From assembly GCA_910575275.1 (NCBI GenBank), contig CAJTEE010000001.1:186001-250000 (forward strand): a DNA stretch of 64,000 bases, given 5' to 3'. This document shows positions 50,804 through 59,100 of the stretch, piece after piece (position 1 is the first letter of the stretch; each line of letters begins with the position of its first letter). Below the pieces are notes generated by a model. It had not been told where the DNA came from. It ran no database searches and saw only the letters and a program-made list of their open reading frames with translations. Source of the DNA: Lachnospiraceae bacterium. Its GTDB lineage: Bacteria; Bacillota; Clostridia; Lachnospirales; Lachnospiraceae. The position numbers and the translations under genes are program-made.

Positions 50804-52414
50804 ATGAAGCTTGCAAGAAACGGAATCAAGGAAGCCGCTTTGTGGAGCGAAGCCGGTGTCAGGCTTCCTTCCTATGATATGGAGAAGCTCGCCTCTGATA
50901 CGAAAAAGGCGCCGGTCTGGGTGCATTTCGGAGCCGGCAATATCTTCCGCATCTTCATCGGCGGGCTTGCCGACAGGTTGATTTGCGAGGGCGTCTCCTC
51001 CAAGGGCATCACCTGTGTGGAGACCTTTGATTTTGATGTGATCGACAAGGTTTATAAACCCTATGACAACCTGGTGTTAGCCGTGACCTTAAAAGCCGAC
51101 GGCTCCACCGAAAAACAGGTGATCGGCTCCCTGACCGAGGCGATCAAGGCCCAGTCTGCCGTCCCTGCGGAGTGGAACCGCTTAAAGGAGATTTTCGCCG
51201 ATCCGGGCCTGCAGATGATTTCCTTTACGATCACAGAAAAGGGCTATGCCCTTCAGGGACCGGATGGGCGCTTCTTCCCGTTCATTCAGGCTGACATCAA
51301 GGCCGGTCCCGAAAAGCCGGTCTCCGCTATGGCAGTCGTCTGTGCACTGCTGTTCGAGCGCTTCAAGGCGGGAAAGGCCCCGCTTGCGGTTGTCTCCATG
51401 GACAACTGCTCCCACAATGGCGAGAAGCTCCAAAGCTCGGTGCTCACGATGGCAAAGGAGTGGGAGAAGAAGGGCTTTGTAGGCGCGGACTTTGTGGCCT
51501 GGCTGTCCGACGAAAGCCGAGTTTCCTTCCCGTGGTCCATGATTGACAAGATCACGCCGCGGCCGGCCGATTCCGTATGCGCGGAGCTTAAAAAGCTCGG
51601 CATCGAGGATATGGATCCGATCATCACCTCCAAAAAGACGTATATCGCCCCGTTCGTGAATGCGGAAGGGCCGCAGTACCTCGTCATCGAGGACAAATTC
51701 CCAAACGGCCGCCCCGCTCTGGAAAAGGCCGGCGTCTACATGACGGACCGCGATACCGTCAATAAGGTGGAGCGCATGAAGGTAACGACCTGCTTAAACC
51801 CACTTCATACGGCGCTTGCCGTGTACGGCTGTATCCTGGGCTATACACTTATCGCTGACGAGATGAAGGATACGCAGCTTAAGCAGCTGGTGCATCAGAT
51901 CGGCCCCGTCGAGGGCATGCCGGTCGTGACCGATCCAGGGATCCTCTCTCCGAATGATTTCGTCGATGAGGTCATCAACGTCCGCATCCCGAACCCGTTC
52001 ATGCCGGATACACCGCAGCGGATCGCAACCGATACCTCCCAGAAGGTGGGAATCCGGTATGGCGAGACGATCAAGTCCTACGTCGCACAGTACGGTGACG
52101 CGAAGAAGCTGACCGCAATCCCGCTTGCGATCGCGGGCTGGTGCCGCTATCTTCTCGCCGTGGACGATAACGGAAATCCGTTCGAACTGTCCTCCGATCC
52201 GATGCTCCCTGATCTCACAAAGAAGCTTGAGGGGATCGAGGTCGGAAAACCGGAGAGCTATAAGGGTCAGCTAAAGGAGATCCTCTCCAATGCCAATATT
52301 TTCGGAGTCGACCTCTATGCCGCCGGAATCGGCGAGCGGATCGAGGAGCTGTTCTTAGAGGAGATAAAAGGCCCCGGCGCGGTGCGGGCGACGCTTAAAA
52401 AATATCTTGTGTAA
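50804..52414 (+). CDS. uxuB: fructuronate reductase / mannitol dehydrogenase family
   Basis: A 536-residue member of the long-chain mannitol dehydrogenase family, which reduces D-fructuronate to D-mannonate, the substrate of the neighbouring UxuA. The NAD-binding motif is WVHFGAGNIFRIFIGGL near residue 40. SMDNCSHNGEKL and the catalytic lysine region KVTTCLNPLHTALAVYG also match. It is in one operon with uxuA and is followed by three consecutive hairpins. No uxaC isomerase, kdgK or kdgA gene is in the window. Confidence 0.93.
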   Translation: MKLARNGIKEAALWSEAGVRLPSYDMEKLASDTKKAPVWVHFGAGNIFRIFIGGLADRLICEGVSSKGITCVETFDFDVIDKVYKPYDNLVLAVTLKADGSTEKQVIGSLTEAIKAQSAVPAEWNRLKEIFADPGLQMISFTITEKGYALQGPDGRFFPFIQADIKAGPEKPVSAMAVVCALLFERFKAGKAPLAVVSMDNCSHNGEKLQSSVLTMAKEWEKKGFVGADFVAWLSDESRVSFPWSMIDKITPRPADSVCAELKKLGIEDMDPIITSKKTYIAPFVNAEGPQYLVIEDKFPNGRPALEKAGVYMTDRDTVNKVERMKVTTCLNPLHTALAVYGCILGYTLIADEMKDTQLKQLVHQIGPVEGMPVVTDPGILSPNDFVDEVINVRIPNPFMPDTPQRIATDTSQKVGIRYGETIKSYVAQYGDAKKLTAIPLAIAGWCRYLLAVDDNGNPFELSSDPMLPDLTKKLEGIEVGKPESYKGQLKEILSNANIFGVDLYAAGIGERIEELFLEEIKGPGAVRATLKKYLV

Positions 52415-52442
52415 AGTAAAGTCTGTTTTGTGCCTAATCGAG

Positions 52443-52538
52443 TAGAGGAGACGCCTTCTCTACCTGCCGCGCGGCCCGCATGCGGGCCGCGCAAAATACG
52501 GGCCCTGCGGATCAGCCTCCGCAGGGCCCGTATTTTGC
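52443..52538 (+). terminator. three consecutive hairpins after uxuB
   Basis: In 96 bases there are a GTAGAG/CTCTAC hairpin (52443-52464), a perfect 24-base palindrome built on GCGCGGCCCGCA (52469-52492), and a perfect 21-base-pair stem with core ATACGGGCCCTGCGG (52491-52511 and 52518-52538). The last stem ends in TATTTTGC and is the likely terminator of uxuAB. The second and third share bases, so they may be alternative folds. Confidence 0.75.
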
Positions 52539-52929
52539 AGCTATGATCGTTCTGCCGCTCTGCAATAGCCGGTCAGGTACAAAAGGCTTCAGAGACCTTC
52601 CTCGGAGGCTTCCGGTATATGGTAGGTCAGATGCTCCTCAATCGTTTCCTCAAGCAGGCCCAATTTGTCAACAAATTAATACCCTCCCGCCTAATCTCCT
52701 CAAAGCTTGACGTCCCAACCGGGATATTTATTTCTCCTATAGCCGTCCTTCTGTCCGCCAATTTCTTCCGCTTCTTTTTGGTGTTTCAATCTTACTTATA
52801 CCCATTTTAAAATGCACCGTCAATCCTGCAGCCGGAAATTTGCCGCTGAGGATGCACGCGATTTTTGTATGGTGGAAAGAAATCCTGCAATATGGTAAAA
52901 TTTTCTAAAGAGCTTTTTGTAAAAAACAG
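52539..52929. other. intergenic stretch with an AAA-ATPase-like relic
   Basis: No intact gene is present in these 390 bases. The minus strand holds a frameshifted fragment of an AAA-ATPase-like gene, described separately. The rest shows no promoter or repeat except the GntR promoter that begins at 52930. Confidence 0.6.
52589..52735 (-). pseudogene. N-terminal relic of an AAA-ATPase-like (PF09820 type) gene
   Basis: One minus-strand frame reads IPVGTSSFEEIRREGI and, after a frameshift, another reads FVDKLGLLEETIEEHLTYHI. Together they match the start of the AAA-ATPase-like proteins that are abundant and often mobile in gut Firmicutes and Bacteroidetes (P-x-G-x-x-x-F-x-x-I-R then Y-V-D-K-T). 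Everything after about 45 residues is missing. Confidence 0.5.
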
Positions 52930-52980
52930 ATTGACAAGACAGTCGCAATCATGTATTATATGTATAACTTGTAATACAAG
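52930..52980 (+). promoter_or_regulatory. GntR-operon promoter with overlapping palindromic operator
   Basis: TTGACA (52930-52935) and TATTAT (52953-52958) are separated by 17 bases. The predicted start falls in the palindrome ACTTGTAATACAAGT (52966-52980), which matches the TTGT-N-ACAA form bound by FadR-subfamily GntR regulators. The gene encoding such a regulator begins 39 bases further on, so this is very likely an autoregulatory operator. Confidence 0.75.
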
Positions 52981-53018
52981 TAATACAGCAAGGCATGGCG
53001 GCAGACAAGGAGAATACG

Positions 53019-53729
53019 ATGAAGGAAAATCTGGGAATCAAATCATTGGCCGATGAAGTCTATGAAGCCTTACTGGAAAAAATCATGAACAAGGAATGGG
53101 CCGTCGGAGAAAAGCTCCCCTCGGAGAATCAGATCTGCAAAGAGTACGGCGTCAGCCGGGTCAGCGCCCGCAGCGCAATCCAGCGGCTCCAGGCACAGAA
53201 TCTTGTGGTCACAAAGCCGGGGCGCGGTTCGTTTATCGCCGCCAGCCACATCGGGGAAAACATGCTCACCCTGTCCCTCGAAAAGATGGATTTAAGCCAG
53301 GATGAATACCGCTATGTGGTGGAGCTTCGAAAGGCACTCGAGTTCACCAGTGTTGAGCTGATGTGCGAACGGGGCACAGAGGAGGATTTTGACCGCCTGC
53401 AGCAGACCCTTAAGGCCATGTATGAAAGCGGCTCAGATGCGGAAAAATACGTCGAGGCGGACTTTGCCTTCCACATGGCTATCATCAAAGGTTCCCATAA
53501 CCCACTGTTTATCTCGGTTATCCTGGGCTGTAAGGATGAATTTCTGAAATATTTTACGGAAATGGCGGAGGTTTCCAACGGAAATTTCGAGCAGGCGCTT
53601 AAAAACCATACGGCTATCTATGAGGCGATGAAGACCCGGAAGCCGGAAAAGGTAAAAAAAATCATCGAGGGGACCTTTGAGTACAATCTAAGCCGTTTTA
53701 AAAACATGTTTAAGGAAGATGCATTATGA
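53019..53729 (+). CDS. GntR family regulator, FadR subfamily
   Basis: A 236-residue repressor. I chose the ATG at 53019, after AAGGAG; another ATG 24 bases upstream has no ribosome site. The N-terminal winged helix reads KLPSENQICKEYGVSRVSAR. The C-terminal FCD ligand domain includes ELRKALEFTSVELM and the metal-binding residues in FAFHMAIIKGSHN and LKNHTAIYEAM. Its stop overlaps the start of the enolase-superfamily enzyme in ATGA. It probably represses this sugar-acid operon until its substrate or a product binds. Confidence 0.92.
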   Translation: MKENLGIKSLADEVYEALLEKIMNKEWAVGEKLPSENQICKEYGVSRVSARSAIQRLQAQNLVVTKPGRGSFIAASHIGENMLTLSLEKMDLSQDEYRYVVELRKALEFTSVELMCERGTEEDFDRLQQTLKAMYESGSDAEKYVEADFAFHMAIIKGSHNPLFISVILGCKDEFLKYFTEMAEVSNGNFEQALKNHTAIYEAMKTRKPEKVKKIIEGTFEYNLSRFKNMFKEDAL

Positions 53730-54871
53730 AACTGACTGATTTACAGATCGTAAAGCTCGTGCTGCCATCCGATGAATGGCTGCTCATAAAGCTCGTAACC
53801 GACGAAGGGATCCTGGGCTGGGGAGAAGTGACAGGAAGCTGCGATGACAACGGCCTTGCCGCGATTCTGACCGGGATGGCGGACCGCCTTATGGGAAAAA
53901 ATCCCCTGCAGATCCAGGCATGTATGGAGACCTTTACCGGCTGGCGCTATCCGAAGCTTTCGGCTGTCCGTACCTATGCAACGGCGACGAGCGGCTTAAA
54001 TCAGGCGCTCTGGGATGTGACTGCAAAGCACTACGGCCTCCCGCTCTATAAGCTGTACGGCGCCGACGGCACGACAAAAATTCCGCTGTATGCCAATTTA
54101 AACAAGGCTCTCTGGAAAAACCGCAGCCCCGAGATGCTTAAGGAGCGCGGGCGTATGGCCGTCGAGGCGGGTTTCAGGCTCGTCAAGTGTACGCCGTTTG
54201 ACGAAATCAACCCGCAAAATGCCGATAACAATCTCGGGTCGGCCTTCGAGCGCATGGAGGCGCTTTTTGAGGCCGTGCCGGTCGGACAGGTCGCAATCGA
54301 CTGCCACCAGCGCTTTACCGGCTATACGCTGGGACGGATGGTGGAACGCCTGCTCTCACGGGTCGGCCTCCCCTACTGGATCGAGGACCCGGTCGATATA
54401 CGTGAGTACGCGCTCATGGAGCGGATGTGCATGCGGTATCCGTCCATCCGGTGGGCGGCCGGGGAAGACGCCCTGTCGATCCAACAGCTCATGGAGACCA
54501 TAAAATCCGGCTGCTATGAGGTCATCATGCCGGATATCAAGTACATCGGAGGGCCTGACGCCGTGCGGGCGCTGATCCCCGTCGCAGAGGGCTGCGGCTG
54601 CAAGGTAACGCTTCACAATCCCAACGGCCTGATCGCGACCGCCCACAGCGCCCACGCCTCTGCCCTGTGTCAGAACGCGCTTCCGATGGAATTTCCCTTT
54701 GCGGCGGTCGAACACAGAGAGCTTTTGTGCGAGCCGAACGAGCTCGTGGAAAACGGTTTTTATCACTTTACGGACCGCCCCGGGATCGGGATCGAGCTGT
54801 CTGCACAGGCACTGAAGGACTATGCTCTCCGTTTTGTCGGCGGACGATGGGAGAAATATAATGGAGAATAA
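53726..54871 (+). CDS. mandelate racemase/muconate lactonizing-type enzyme, galactonate dehydratase-like
   Basis: A 381-residue enolase-superfamily enzyme. The metal ligands are D in AIDCHQRF, E in YWIEDPVD and E in WAAGEDAL. The acid/base histidines are H in DCH and H in VTLHNPNG. The lack of a K-x-K motif and the D-x-H pattern point to the galactonate/gluconate dehydratase-like group acting on aldonic acids. It is translationally coupled to the GntR gene and to tctB. I infer dehydration of an imported aldonate or uronate-derived acid to a 2-keto-3-deoxy acid. Confidence 0.85.
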   Translation: MKLTDLQIVKLVLPSDEWLLIKLVTDEGILGWGEVTGSCDDNGLAAILTGMADRLMGKNPLQIQACMETFTGWRYPKLSAVRTYATATSGLNQALWDVTAKHYGLPLYKLYGADGTTKIPLYANLNKALWKNRSPEMLKERGRMAVEAGFRLVKCTPFDEINPQNADNNLGSAFERMEALFEAVPVGQVAIDCHQRFTGYTLGRMVERLLSRVGLPYWIEDPVDIREYALMERMCMRYPSIRWAAGEDALSIQQLMETIKSGCYEVIMPDIKYIGGPDAVRALIPVAEGCGCKVTLHNPNGLIATAHSAHASALCQNALPMEFPFAAVEHRELLCEPNELVENGFYHFTDRPGIGIELSAQALKDYALRFVGGRWEKYNGE

Positions 54872-55325
54872 AAAAAATCGGCTGAAAAACGCCGAATGGT
54901 ATGTAACGCTTGCCATGCTGCTCGTCTGCGGCCTGCTCGCATGGCAGATCACCGAAATCACAGTCGCAGAAAGCCGGATTTTGCCGATCGTCTCCCTTGT
55001 CATCATGCTCGGAGCCTCTGTCTCCATGGCGATATCCCTTTTGGGTAAAAAGGCGGGCTTTCGCCGCCTTGCAGACGCCGGCTTTCGAAAAAAGGAGCTT
55101 CTGGTACTTGCCATGCTGCTCGCTTCCGTTCTCTTATACGAAAGGCTGGGGTTTTATACGACGATCGCCCTGCTCTCTTTGGGGACGGCCCTGGTGTTGG
55201 AAACACCTCTCACTCCAAAAAAACTGTTGCGAAGCATTGTCTATACCGCGGTGCTGATGGCCCTCGTATATGTTTGCTTTGCCGTATGCCTTCAGATGGT
55301 AACACCTTCGGGTGTACTGATATAG
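54861..55325 (+). CDS. tctB: tripartite tricarboxylate transporter small membrane subunit TctB
   Basis: A 154-residue protein with four hydrophobic segments (about residues 14-30, 37-58, 78-95 and 105-145). It begins at an ATG at 54861 inside the end of the preceding enzyme gene (11-base overlap). Its size and position before tctC and tctA identify the small permease subunit of a TTT transporter. Confidence 0.85.
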   Translation: MENKKNRLKNAEWYVTLAMLLVCGLLAWQITEITVAESRILPIVSLVIMLGASVSMAISLLGKKAGFRRLADAGFRKKELLVLAMLLASVLLYERLGFYTTIALLSLGTALVLETPLTPKKLLRSIVYTAVLMALVYVCFAVCLQMVTPSGVLI

Positions 55326-55365
55326 AAACACAAGCTTACACTGTCATTCAGGAAGGAGAAACATT

Positions 55366-56385
55366 ATGATGCGGAAAAAAATCTCACTTGCACTTGTCTG
55401 CCTGACCATCGGACTTTTGTCCGGATGCAGCCAAAAGACGGCCGAGGCGCCGAAGGAGACCTCTGCAAAGACACAGGAAACTACCCGTGAAAGCGCCGCA
55501 ACGTACCCGGAAAAGAATATCAATTTCATTATTCCCTATTCTGCGGGAGGCGGAACCGACTCTCTGATGCGCCTCATGACCGCCGCCATGGAGCCGGATC
55601 TCGGGAAGTCTCTGGTCGTCTCCAACAAGCCGGGCGGCCTCGGTCAGGTCGGCTTAACGGAGCTTGCCTCCGCAAAGCCGGATGGCTACACCATCGGGGC
55701 CCTCTCCAATCTGGACCATATCCTAGTTCTTTTAACCGGTGAAAACGTTTCCTATGACTACGATTCGTTTGAATATGTAGGCGCCATCAATACGACCGTA
55801 AATGTCCTGATGGCCAACGATCAGAACGGCTTCAAGAGTCTGGACGACCTTGTCGCCTATGCAAAGGAAAACCCGGGCAGCGTCACGGTTGCCATCTCCG
55901 GCAAAACGCATATCGCAGAGGTCGCTCTCTTTGAGCAGGCGGCCGGTATCGACGTGACCACGGTCATGCAGGAGGGCGGCGGCGAAAGCTTAAATGCCGT
56001 GCTGGGCGGCCATGTGGACTGCGCCGTTCTGGATAAAAAATTTGTCGCTCAGGTTGAGGGACAGGCCGTTACCCCTCTGGCCTCCTTCGGCGGAGAGCGC
56101 CTCTCCGTGATCGGGGAAATTCCGACCATGAAGGAGCAGGGTTATGACGTCGCGACGGAGACCTACCGTGTGATCACGGCTCCCAAGGGAACCCCCGAAG
56201 AAGTCTTAAACCGGCTGGAGGCCTCCATCAAGTCTGTCACCGAAACCGATGAATTCCAGGAAAAAATGGAAAACATGAGTGAAATCTACCGCTTCCTTGG
56301 GCGGTCTGAAGTAAAAGAACGGCTGGACAACGACTACCAGGCAATGGTAACGCTTCTAAAGGAAAATCCAAACGCGTTCGAATAA
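55366..56385 (+). CDS. tctC: tripartite tricarboxylate transporter substrate-binding lipoprotein TctC
   Basis: A 339-residue solute-binding protein of the Bug/TctC family. The lipobox LLSGC places the lipid cysteine at residue 21. The family signature YPEKNINFIIPYSAGGGTDS is followed by NKPGGLGQVGLTELASAKPDG. These proteins bind carboxylic acids such as citrate or, in many species, aldonic and uronic acids. The operon context here suggests a sugar acid. Confidence 0.94.
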   Translation: MMRKKISLALVCLTIGLLSGCSQKTAEAPKETSAKTQETTRESAATYPEKNINFIIPYSAGGGTDSLMRLMTAAMEPDLGKSLVVSNKPGGLGQVGLTELASAKPDGYTIGALSNLDHILVLLTGENVSYDYDSFEYVGAINTTVNVLMANDQNGFKSLDDLVAYAKENPGSVTVAISGKTHIAEVALFEQAAGIDVTTVMQEGGGESLNAVLGGHVDCAVLDKKFVAQVEGQAVTPLASFGGERLSVIGEIPTMKEQGYDVATETYRVITAPKGTPEEVLNRLEASIKSVTETDEFQEKMENMSEIYRFLGRSEVKERLDNDYQAMVTLLKENPNAFE

Positions 56386-56415
56386 ACCTGCCTGTTTTTT
56401 GAGAGGATTACGCAT

Positions 56416-57912
56416 ATGGATATGTTTTTGTCTGCTCTGACCTTCGCGGTATCTCCGATCTCTCTTTGCATCAATCTGGCAGGGGTCATCCTCGGAATCC
56501 TGTTCGGGGCCCTGCCAGGGTTAAACGGTGTGGTCGGCGTGGCGCTGCTTCTCCCCCTCACCTATAATATGAATGCCGCACACGGGCTCATGATGTTGGC
56601 CGGGCTATACATGGGCTCTACCTACGGCGGTTCCATCTCGGCAATCCTCTTAAACTGTCCGGGAACCGGGGAGGCCGCCTGTACAGCCCTAAACGGCAAT
56701 CCGTTAGCGCGCACGGGACGTGCCAGGGAGGCCCTTAGCTACTCCGTGCTGGCCAGCGGCTTCGGCGGGTTGTTCGGCGTCATCGTTATGGGCCTGTTTA
56801 CCCCGATCCTGTCCAAAATGGCGTTGAAATTCGGCCCTCCTGAGTTATTTTTGGTATGCATGGCGGGTCTCACCGTGGTTGGCAGCCTGATGGGAAAGAG
56901 TATCGGCAAGGGATTCTTTTCCGTGGCCTTCGGCCTCCTCTTATCAATTGTCGGCATGGACACGATCACCTGCAATTACCGCTTTACCTTCGGGAATCTG
57001 CATCTCCAGTCTGGCCTCAGCCTGATCCCGGTCAGCGTCGGTTTCTTCGCAATCGCCGAGATGTTAAATCTGGTCTGCAGCGCGGAGGAGGTTTCTTCCG
57101 TCTCCGAACACAAGGGGAATTTTAAGACCCTGGATGCTCTGCGGGACACACTTCGCCGGTGGAAAATCGCGCTGAAAAGTGCCGTAATCGGCACGATCAT
57201 CGGGATTCTTCCCGGAACCGGCGGCGCAATCGCTTCCTTTATCGCTTACGGGGAAGCGAAGCGGACCTCAAAGGAGGCCGATCTGTTCGGCAAGGGCAGC
57301 GCAGACGGGATCATCGCACCGGAAAGCGCCAACAATGCGGCGGTGGGCGGCTCCTTTGTCCCGCTCTTAAGCTTAGGGATCCCGGGCTCAGCCACCTCGG
57401 CGATCATCTTCGGGGCCCTGACGGTACACGGCCTGATCCCGGGTCCCAAGCTGTTTGCCGAGCACGGCGACATCGTTTATGCGCTGACCCTGGGACTGTT
57501 TTTAAGTACGATCTTGATGATGGTGGTCGGACTTGGCGGCGTATCCATATTTTCCAAAATCCTGAATATCCGGACGCGGTATATCGTTCCTGCCGTGCTG
57601 GCCTTTTCGGTGATCGGCGCTTACAGCGCAAGAAACAGTATGTTTGACGTGTTGATCGCCGTTATCTTCGGCATCATCGGGCTGCTCTTTAAACGGAATC
57701 AGATTCCCATCGCGCCGAGCGTACTCGGGATGATTCTCGGCAACATGGCCGAGCAGAATCTGCGCCGCTCCCTGACGGTTGCCCACGCGAAAAGCCTTCC
57801 CATCGTCTCCTATATCCTGCTGCGCCCGATCTCTCTTGTGATCCTCGTCCTGCTGGCGCTTTTGATTTACGGAAACATGAAGACGGCGCTGCGGGCGAAA
57901 AACGAAGAATAA
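56416..57912 (+). CDS. tctA: tripartite tricarboxylate transporter large membrane subunit TctA
   Basis: A 498-residue membrane protein with about eleven to twelve hydrophobic segments. Family motifs are FGALPGLNGVVGVALLLPLT, GLYMGSTYGGSISAILLNCP and LGIPGSATSAIIFGALTVHG. It forms the main channel with TctB and receives substrate from TctC. It is the last gene before a strong terminator. Confidence 0.95.
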   Translation: MDMFLSALTFAVSPISLCINLAGVILGILFGALPGLNGVVGVALLLPLTYNMNAAHGLMMLAGLYMGSTYGGSISAILLNCPGTGEAACTALNGNPLARTGRAREALSYSVLASGFGGLFGVIVMGLFTPILSKMALKFGPPELFLVCMAGLTVVGSLMGKSIGKGFFSVAFGLLLSIVGMDTITCNYRFTFGNLHLQSGLSLIPVSVGFFAIAEMLNLVCSAEEVSSVSEHKGNFKTLDALRDTLRRWKIALKSAVIGTIIGILPGTGGAIASFIAYGEAKRTSKEADLFGKGSADGIIAPESANNAAVGGSFVPLLSLGIPGSATSAIIFGALTVHGLIPGPKLFAEHGDIVYALTLGLFLSTILMMVVGLGGVSIFSKILNIRTRYIVPAVLAFSVIGAYSARNSMFDVLIAVIFGIIGLLFKRNQIPIAPSVLGMILGNMAEQNLRRSLTVAHAKSLPIVSYILLRPISLVILVLLALLIYGNMKTALRAKNEE

Positions 57913-57918
57913 ACAGAT

Positions 57919-57960
57919 GCAAAAAACGCCGGATCCGTTTCAGACCCCCGGCGTTTTTGC
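57919..57960 (+). terminator. intrinsic terminator after tctA
   Basis: GCAAAAAACGCCGG and CCGGCGTTTTTGC form a stem of about 13 base pairs with a T-run seven bases after the tctA stop. Confidence 0.88.
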
Positions 57961-58008
57961 TGTAAGCTTTGGCAATGCAGGCGGAATGCAGCAAGAGTCG
58001 TTTGCCGC

Positions 58009-58371
58009 TCATCCAGAGAGCTTTTCAACTGCAAGAGAAGCATTCGGCTGAAAGAAAATATCCTTTCCGTGGCTGCTCTCATACATGAAATCTCGCAGCG
58101 GTTTGCTTGTATAATTTGAAAAGTCTCCATATATCGCAAATCTCACACCATAATTGATGAATTTCTGCAATATCTCTCCGGCCAGACAGGTACTCAAGAC
58201 AAAGAAATCATTCACAATCGCTTCCTTATTGACGGCGATATTGGTGCAGCCTGTCTCGTATTTCACTGTCATCATCAGATCCAGGGCGGACTGAACATCG
58301 GTGATCAACAGCGAATCGCTGCTCACGACCGCTACATCCGTATGATTTTTTCTTACAACCTCCGTTTTCAT
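58009..58371 (-). CDS. DUF4180 protein
   Basis: A 120-residue protein of the DUF4180 family, with SSDSLLITDVQSALDLMMTV, IAVNKEAIVNDFFVLST and YGVRFAIYGDFSNYTSKPLR. The function is unknown. It lies 13 bases downstream of a TetR regulator gene, a pairing often seen for this family. Since the regulator is frameshifted, its control may be relieved in this strain. Confidence 0.85.
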   Translation of the reverse strand: MKTEVVRKNHTDVAVVSSDSLLITDVQSALDLMMTVKYETGCTNIAVNKEAIVNDFFVLSTCLAGEILQKFINYGVRFAIYGDFSNYTSKPLRDFMYESSHGKDIFFQPNASLAVEKLSG

Positions 58372-58384
58372 TTTCTGCCTCCTG

Positions 58385-58961
58385 TTATTCGTATAAGCTG
58401 TCGATCAAATGGTCCGCCATAAAATCAAAGGTTTCCATGTGATCATATGGAAGAATCTCCTTGTTTTTATTGTTCATTAGCAAAGCGTACATCACGGACA
58501 GCGCCAAATCCGGATCAATCTTAAATTTCAAATACGGCCGGCAAAGGAAAAGCTGCCGGCACGCCAGATTCGACTCCTCTATTTTTTTCGCCTGTTCCTC
58601 TGACACCTTATTCATCAAAACCGAATAGTCCGTGCTGCTTGAATCGTATAAAAAATGGTTCGCATCGTACTCCCGGTAAATGAACTTCAGAGCCCTTGCC
58701 ACACCGCGTCTATCCTTCTGCTCCTCAATCAGCCTCCCGGCCTCCTCGCAGATCTGCTTTTGAATCGAACACAATGCCTCACAAAAGAGAGCCTCTTTCG
58801 ATTCAAAAAAGATAAAACGCCCCCTTCGAGATACCGGCCTCTCTGCATAGCTCATCCACACTCGTTTTTTTATAGCCATACTGCGCCCAGCTTCGCTTGC
58901 ATGCCTCCAGTAAATTCTTTCGGATCCTCTCCTTTTCCTGTTCTGCAAAACTTCTGGCCAT
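58385..58961 (-). pseudogene. TetR family regulator with a frameshift in a T6 tract
   Basis: From the ATG at 58961 the frame reads ARSFAEQEKERIRKNLLEAC, SWAQYGYKKTSVDELCREAG and ISKGAFYLF, a normal TetR helix-turn-helix, then meets a stop. One extra T in the six-T tract at 58805-58810 would restore FESKEALFCEALCSIQKQI and the rest of a 191-residue TetR protein. All downstream sequence is otherwise intact. It could be a fresh mutation, a phase-variable switch or a sequencing error. Confidence 0.85.
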
Positions 58962-58978
58962 ACATCGTTTACCTTTTA

Positions 58979-59004
58979 ATGACTCAAAATACTTATTTAG
59001 TCAT
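58979..59004. promoter_or_regulatory. near-palindromic operator upstream of the TetR gene
   Basis: ATGACT and AGTCAT flank AT-rich arms AAAATA and TTATTT in a 26-base near-palindrome, 18 bases upstream of the TetR start. Its form suits a TetR dimer and autoregulation. Confidence 0.5.
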
Positions 59005-59035
59005 AAATGATGCCATCCTTTTTCCGAATCGGCAA

Positions 59036-59064
59036 TTGACATTGTATATACTTTTATATATAAT
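59036..59064 (+). promoter_or_regulatory. consensus sigma-A promoter of the AbgA-like operon
   Basis: TTGACA and TATAAT, both perfect matches, are separated by 17 bases. The ATG at 59101 lies 37 bases beyond, after AAAGGAGG. Confidence 0.85.
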
Positions 59065-59100
59065 AATAGAAAAAAATATAAATCAAAGGAGGCATCCGAT

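Noticed and set aside
52469-52538. Attachment site or mobile-element terminus
   Set aside because: The perfect palindromes follow directly on uxuB and end in a T-rich stretch. No integrase or matching second copy is seen in the window.
54356-55114. Minus-strand frame of 252 codons opposite the dehydratase and tctB
   Set aside because: It runs across two well-supported plus-strand genes and resembles no protein.
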